A stretch of DNA of 64,000 nt, taken from the NCBI RefSeq assembly GCF_030253575.1, contig NC_080561.1, forward strand, positions 833,501-897,500. Direction: 5' to 3'. Positions 59,002 through 64,000 of the stretch are shown in pieces; position 1 is the stretch's first letter; each line of letters begins with the position of its first letter. The translations under genes and the position numbers were made by a program. The notes under the pieces are model-generated. The model saw only the letters and a list, made by a program, of their open reading frames with translations. It ran no database searches and had not been told where the DNA came from. Origin of the DNA: Rhododendron vialii. Its lineage: Eukaryota; Streptophyta; Magnoliopsida; Ericales; Ericaceae.

Positions 59002-59222
59002 CTTCCCCCGTCCCTAGATAAGTGTCCAACATGCAAAACTAAGCCTTCAAAAAAATGCATTTGTTTCGTTAAAAAAAATAATTTTTTTCACGAATCAATA
59101 GTTGGACACTTATTAAAAAAAAATTCACGAATCAATTAAAAATTAAAATTTTTAATAAAAAATATGCATGTTTTGTAAAGTCTGGTTTTGCACGTCGGAC
59201 ACTTATTTAGGGACGGAGGGAG
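59002..59222. mobile_element. Stowaway-like MITE
   Basis: CTTCCCCCGTCCCTA and, inverted, TAGGGACGGAGGGAG are flanked by TA (59000-59001, 59223-59224). Its interior GTGTCCAACATGCAAAACTA resembles the left end of the element at 46219. Confidence 0.85.
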
Positions 59223-59224
59223 TA

Positions 59225-60038
59225 ATAGATAAGCCAAACAATTAGTAACTAACAAGGTTTACATTCTCATAAAGTAATTTACCCAATCTACTCAAGGTCA
59301 TGAGAGGATTTCAACCTAAAGCTACGCTACGCAGTTGTAACGCCTTAATTTTTGGTAACTTCAATTTAAAACATTTCCAAAATGATTTCCAACATTTGAA
59401 TAACTAACAAATTAAAAAAAAATTGGAATTTAATGATTACAAGTATATTGAAGATAGTTCATGTTTCACAAACAAATTTCTTTTTTTTTTTGGGTACAAA
59501 TTCTCAAACAGATTACGATTCCCAAATAAAGTTGAAGTCCCCAAAATAGAGTTTCAAATACTTAAATAGAGCGACTAAAGATGAATTTTTGTGATATTGG
59601 TTATGCAGTTTGGTGGTGCAAGTTAGAATTTTTTTTGTGTTTAAATACGAGATTTTGTGGTGGTTTACGAATTTTTTGGGCTCAAAATACAAGAGTGCAT
59701 ACAGGTACATCTCATTTTATGTATGTGAAGCCGATCAAGTCCACGCATAATACAGAATATCATAAAAATAGAATATCTTTTTTTTTGTCATTCGTTAATC
59801 CTAATTTACTGTATCCTAAGGGACTTAAGGAGGGGGATGAGTGCTTACGGAAATTGAACCCTACCCAAATAGTATAAGAGAGACACTAATTGGATTCCAC
59901 TCCACTTGCAAATATCACACAGCATATATCTAGTTAACGTAAAGAGAAGAACTAAAGACTGCTTAGATCTAAAGCTAGAAAATCAAACCAAACCTAGCCT
60001 TAGATCTAAAGCTAGAAGCATGAAAATATAAAGCTTTA
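59225..60038. other. Intergenic, no supported gene
   Basis: The stretch is AT-rich. The end (59936-60035) repeats the block found at 46766-46860 and 62230-62330, upstream of the ankyrin promoters. Confidence 0.45.
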
Positions 60039-60692
60039 GAGCATCCGCAATGAGTGTGTTATATTTATGTATCAAAATGTTTGTTAAAGTATGTGTTAGA
60101 ATAAAAAATGGGTCCTACAAGTGTGTGTTAACTTAAAAGTGTGTTAGTATATATATGAGTACCTCAATGGGTAAGTTAGGAGTGTGTTAACTCTTTAAAA
60201 TAATGTATCAAAACAACGGCTATAATAAAAACTTTTACAATGACTATATGTCACCAACGTCATTTTTCTGTAATGAAGGAAAGGCCAACGGCCATGTTCC
60301 TGCCACTCCACTTCCCATTTAAAAGAATTATGTTTAGAGCATGAAATTCCATTGTCTATTTTGTCTTTATTCTGATCTTTGGTGTTCAATGCATATATAG
60401 AAAAATAATGAAAAAGGCAACGGTAAATCAAGCTAACGATAAGTTTTCAAAAAAGAAAGTAGTGTGGGCATTTATGTTTTATGGTTGAAGTTTGAATTTA
60501 TAGGGATATGACCCACTTATTGTTTGTTAACTTCTTTGCTAAACTTGATAACCATACTAACACACTACTACATTTAGCACACTCTTGTACACTCTAACAC
60601 ACAAGCATTGTGGCACAAAAAATACAATTTTATTTGTTAAATCTTAACACACACAATTAACATAATAGTTAACAAGCCCATTGCGGATGCTC
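60039..60692. mobile_element. Tourist-like MITE (654 bp) with TTA duplication
   Basis: The 14-bp ends GAGCATCCGCAATG and CATTGCGGATGCTC are perfect inverted repeats, flanked by TTA (60036-60038, 60693-60695), as expected for PIF/Harbinger-derived elements. The interior is AT-rich with repeated GTGTGTTA phrases. Confidence 0.85.
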
Positions 60693-60711
60693 TTAGAGTA
60701 TCTTATTATTC

Positions 60712-62010
60712 CTTTCCTCTAGTGCTAGGTGCTAGCTTTTACTATTTCCTCTTACTTTCACATGTACCCCCTGTCTCGCCCTATTTATTATTCTTCTAGT
60801 ACTGCTATATATATACATACAACATTAATAATTAATTAGGTGAATCAAACGCTAACTAAATTTAAGCAGCCTGACAAAGATCTCATGCGAAAAAGGAGAC
60901 GCTTGGGAGGAGCCCTAAATTATACCAGCTGGAAACACCGTACCCCCCTCCACTCCGGCTGACCGCCGGGTCCGAAACACCGCGGCCACGGTTCTTTTGG
61001 AGAAGAAAAACCCGGGTATGTTGCGCATCAGGGACGAACGGGGGTGGTTGCCGGTTCATTTTGAGGCTATTTGTGTGAAAAAGGAGACAGCTTTCGTATT
61101 TGTTGAAGGTTACATTTAAGGATCATCGAATGCGGTTATGAGAACGCTTTTCTTCTCCCCTGGGTCTGGACCGTCTGGTACCGAGCTTCTGATCCATGTT
61201 CTAACTTCCGGATTCTATGGTGAGATAGAATTCCCTCATATCATACAGGTGTACGAAATTGTTACTACTTGATTATGGCGTATCTTAATTATGTTTCTTA
61301 TAGTAATGATCAATATATTGTTTTGACTAGCAGATTTAGCTTTGGATTTAGTTAAACGCCATCCCCAGTTGGCTCTGGCACAGACAAATACCATGACAAT
61401 GACTGGTTTGGGAGCAATAGCTAGAAATGTACGTGCAGGCATTTCCAAGTGGTACGCACCTGAATTTTTGGGAACGCATTATTTATGCTCGTAAGTCGTA
61501 ACCCCTCCCGTATCGGCCAAAGAATTTATACACAAACACAAATGTACATATACATGTTATTCGAAAACAAGAGTTTTTGTCACTCTACTACGAATAACAA
61601 AGAAAATAGAATAATCACACAACCAAGAAAACACCATGTTGACGGTACAATAAGCACTGTTTGGCGGTGCAAAATGTTTCCGTCTCAAAAGTGCTAACCC
61701 AGAAACAGCCCAAAAAGCCTATGTGGACCTGAACCTCCACCTCTTCCTCGTTTGGATCCCACCTATAATTTTTCCTCCTGTAATTTTTTTTTTTTTAAGG
61801 TGTGCCGGACAAAGTAGAAAATGAATTTTAGTTCTAATTTGGCCCTATTACACTTAACAACAGGAGCCCTATTAGAGCATCTCCAATCCATATGTCAATT
61901 TTATCATGACATGTCAAATTGAAGAATTGACATGTGAAATCTAACGGCGGGTGTCACTTAAGGAGTTTTATAAACTGAAGATATTTAATTGAAATAAATT
62001 TCATTATAGG
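60712..62010 (+). pseudogene. Wrecked ankyrin-PGG gene copy 2
   Basis: The promoter block (60712-60880, with TATATATA at about 60807) is followed directly by TGCGAAAAAGGAGACGCTT, which belongs inside exon 2, so exon 1 is lost. Exon 2-like sequence (about 60884-61219) has several indels; the shared stretches include GGGGGTGGTTGCCGGTTCAT and CTTCCGGATTCTATGGTGAG. Exon 3-like sequence follows at 61335-61491 with a kept GTAAGT donor. Part of intron 3 is also duplicated (61559-62000, compare 53395-54040). No PGG exon follows. Confidence 0.85.
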
Positions 62011-62229
62011 TGCTTATGAGGATTTGGCTGAAAGTTCAGGGGCCAAAATAAAAATTTTTCAAAAAAATTTAATGAGCCGGGTGGGTGAGACCCACCAGGA
62101 TGTAATCGGGTTAGTGGTATCTGAATGGCAGATAAACAACTATACATATGCAGATCAAGTGCACGCAAAATAAAGATCACAAAAAAAAAAAAAAGGAATT
62201 ATCACACAACGTACATATATCTATCTAGT

Positions 62230-62816
62230 TACTCCTAGTACAACGTAAAGAGAACAACTTAGAGTGCTTGGATCTAAAGCTAGAAGCGTGAAAAAATAAA
62301 GCTAAGCGAAATATCCTCTGATAGCTAGCCTTCAGTCTAACTCATGTTGTTGGTTTTTTTTCTTTTGGTAATGCAGGATGTCCCGGGTCAGTTTGCGCGC
62401 ACCTCAGACTATAATTCCTGCCGCCCCTCCCACAGCGTTTACACGCTTACGCGTGGGGTGAGGTGGCCCTAAGAACAAAATAAACGCCTAAGTCCCAAGC
62501 TAAAACTACTTGGCTAATTTCTTGAGGTTGGTTCTTTAATTTTCTTTTTGAGGAAAATGTCGTTGGTTCTATCTTTTTGGAAAGTTGCATGTAAATAAGC
62601 ATCTTCACGTACAACAACGTAGTGAAGGTCAATAGTTTTATCTTTAATTTTTGGTCGGTACCTATAAGATTTTCGCTTTAATTATTCCTTTCTTCTTACT
62701 TTCACATCTATTTATTCGTCTGGTTCTGCTATAAATATACTTATACAGTAGTATTACTTAATTAGGCGAATCAAACAGTAGCTAAAGCAGCAAGCTAGGA
62801 TCTCAAGTGTGTAGTC
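62230..62816 (+). promoter_or_regulatory. Promoter region of ankyrin-PGG gene copy 3
   Basis: The upstream block (62230-62330) and the proximal block (about 62680-62816, with TATAAATA at 62730-62737) correspond to those of copies 1 and 2. The proximal block is shorter than in copy 1. Confidence 0.6.
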
Positions 62817-62886
62817 ATGGCGGCGGATTCATCAGCTTTCAACAGGCAAATTATGACTGACACAACGGAACACAGAAGAAGGAAAG
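62817..62886 (+). CDS. First exon of ankyrin-PGG gene copy 3 (partial)
   Basis: The exon is 70 bases, as in copy 1, and reads MAADSSAFNRQIM, then TDTTEHRRRK, with a GT donor at 62887 in the same phase. Copy 1 differs at about six residues. The rest of the gene is outside the window or interrupted by the elements at 63118-64000, so it is not known whether it is complete. Confidence 0.7.
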
Positions 62887-63117
62887 GTGAATAATGCCAT
62901 ATCCATTAATTTCCGCATAAAACTTTTCTGATTTCTGTTAACGTAAGTGCGGTGGAATTCCGAGTTATGCTATTATCACATACAATCACACAAATTCTAT
63001 CACATTCAACATGGGACCCCATGTTTGATTTGATAGAGTTTATGTAATTATGTGTTTAAGTGTGTGTAGTTAGAGAATTATTGTTTAGAAAAACTAGTAG
63101 TAGTAGCTAGGCAAATA

Positions 63118-63369
63118 CTCCCTTCGTCCAATTTGCTTGTCCAATTTGAGGCATACAACTTTTTTAGGGAACACAATTATTGCTCCTATAAATGCTCAAC
63201 TTTTCAAAAATTGCCCTCCTAATTTTTTTGAAAAATAGTACTTTAGTTCAAATGGTAAGGGACAAAAAGATAATTTTGTAGCTTTTGGTCCCTTAGTCTT
63301 CCAAAGTGGACAAACATTTTGGGACAAGTAAAAGTCCAAAAGTGGAAAAACAAATTAGGACGGAGGGAA
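63118..63369. mobile_element. Stowaway-like MITE in copy 3 intron 1
   Basis: CTCCCTTCGTCCAATTTG and, inverted, CAAATTAGGACGGAGGGAA are flanked by TA (63116-63117, 63370-63371). Confidence 0.8.
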
Positions 63370-63449
63370 TACTATTCTTTCATACCTTTTAATTTGTACA
63401 GATATCGTGGGCCATTCTCGAATTCTTGATTTTAGGGAGACTAGGCCCC

Positions 63450-63678
63450 GTTCCAACTAACCTTCTTTTTTAAAAAGTTCTTTTTCTTCAATTTTCAAAC
63501 TCAAATATAATGAAAATGAAAAATAATTTTTTGATTTTTTTTGCACCGTATAAAAGATCTCAATGAAATCTATCAAACAAGATCCATATTGGTAGGAAAA
63601 TTATTTGCATAAACATATAATTTTTGGACTTGAAATTACCTTCTTTTTTCCAAAACCTTCTTTTTTTAGAGTTGGAAC
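63450..63678. mobile_element. MITE with GTTCCAACT ends, cut at its right edge
   Basis: GTTCCAACT (63450-63458) pairs with AGTTGGAAC (63670-63678). On the left the end continues outward as GGCCCC, but on the right an LTR begins at once, so the outer right end is missing. Confidence 0.6.
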
Positions 63679-64000
63679 TGTTGAAATAAACAGTAAGCTT
63701 GATTGGGTTTGTGGAATTGGCAGCCTTTGTGGACTTTGTGGAATGGATGAGGCTCAGCCGAATTCGTGGAATTGGCAGCCCACGCTTGAAGACTTGGCTC
63801 AGCCGAATTCGTGGAATTGGCAGCCCACGCTTGAAGACTTGGAAGCCTCGCATGGCTATGAACAATTGTATGAGTTCCTCTATAAAATACAGGTTGTATT
63901 GAGAGAAAAAAATGTGAGTGGAGTAAGAGAATAAGAGAGTTACAGAGAGAGAAATTCCTCCTCTTTGTATGTTATTTTCAGATTGAATGAGTTCAATATA
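63679..64000 (+). mobile_element. LTR of a retrotransposon, runs off the window
   Basis: The start TGTTGAAATAAACAG follows the truncated MITE. A CTATAAAATAC TATA box lies at about 63880, after an exact 45-bp tandem duplication (63751-63795 and 63796-63840). The purine-rich text that follows is typical of plant Copia LTR R-U5 regions. The end is not in the window. Confidence 0.6.
63751..63840. repeat. 45-bp exact tandem duplication in LTR U3
   Basis: Two identical units begin GGCTCAGCCGAATTCGTGG; a partial, older copy of GTGGAATTGGCAGCC lies just upstream (about 63710-63724). Confidence 0.9.

Noticed and set aside
1-64000. CRISPR array, bacterial operon or phage-like structure
   Set aside because: The DNA is clearly plant nuclear; the regular repeats seen are microsatellites, LTR motifs and transposon arms.

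Overview
The window is plant nuclear DNA, almost certainly from a eudicot. It is AT-rich, its genes have GT-AG introns, and it carries Copia, LINE, Stowaway-like and Tourist-like repeats together with plant-only families: an OXS3-like protein, an ankyrin-PGG membrane protein and a plant RRM-like protein. I could not fix the genus from the sequence alone.

Layout. Positions 1-22,610 are a decayed, triplicated block of repeats with no intact gene. Three paralogous units (A about 90-9,171, B 10,457-15,861, C 17,008-22,610) are separated by a long inverted-repeat element whose arms look like a captured piece of a membrane-protein gene. A and C share a Copia element (non-canonical TA...TA ends) inserted in a LINE; B keeps the empty site. 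In A the Copia relic was also hit by a 1,465-bp solo LTR.

Positions 22,902-42,504 form the gene-bearing middle: a two-exon OXS3-like gene (22,902-26,308), a single-exon RRM-like gene (30,490-31,419), an unrecognised conserved-looking five-exon gene (35,695-39,607) and a four-helix membrane protein (41,884-42,504) with three AACGG cores in its promoter. Between the second and third genes lies an exactly 2,000-bp solo LTR with a GCTAG target duplication. Positions 43,738-45,950 hold two 5'-truncated LINEs head to tail on the minus strand.

Positions 47,870-64,000 are a small ankyrin-PGG cluster: one nearly complete six-exon gene (48,065-56,446) with a likely 1-base frameshift in exon 2, a wrecked second copy (60,712-62,010), and the promoter plus first exon of a third copy (62,680-62,886). 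The introns and spacers are full of MITEs, hairpins and microsatellites. An LTR starts at 63,679 and runs off the window.

The most unusual signal is regulatory rather than coding. The two unrelated solo LTRs each carry a different CpG-containing palindromic motif, in both cases repeated as pairs about 21 bp apart: three pairs of GTATCGATAC at 1,885-2,051, and four pairs plus one single copy of a TGGCGYACGCCAGT-like motif between 32,365 and 33,618. Other points worth checking are the inverted duplication of a gene fragment, which could give hairpin RNA, and a 94-nt-arm hairpin inside an ankyrin gene intron.
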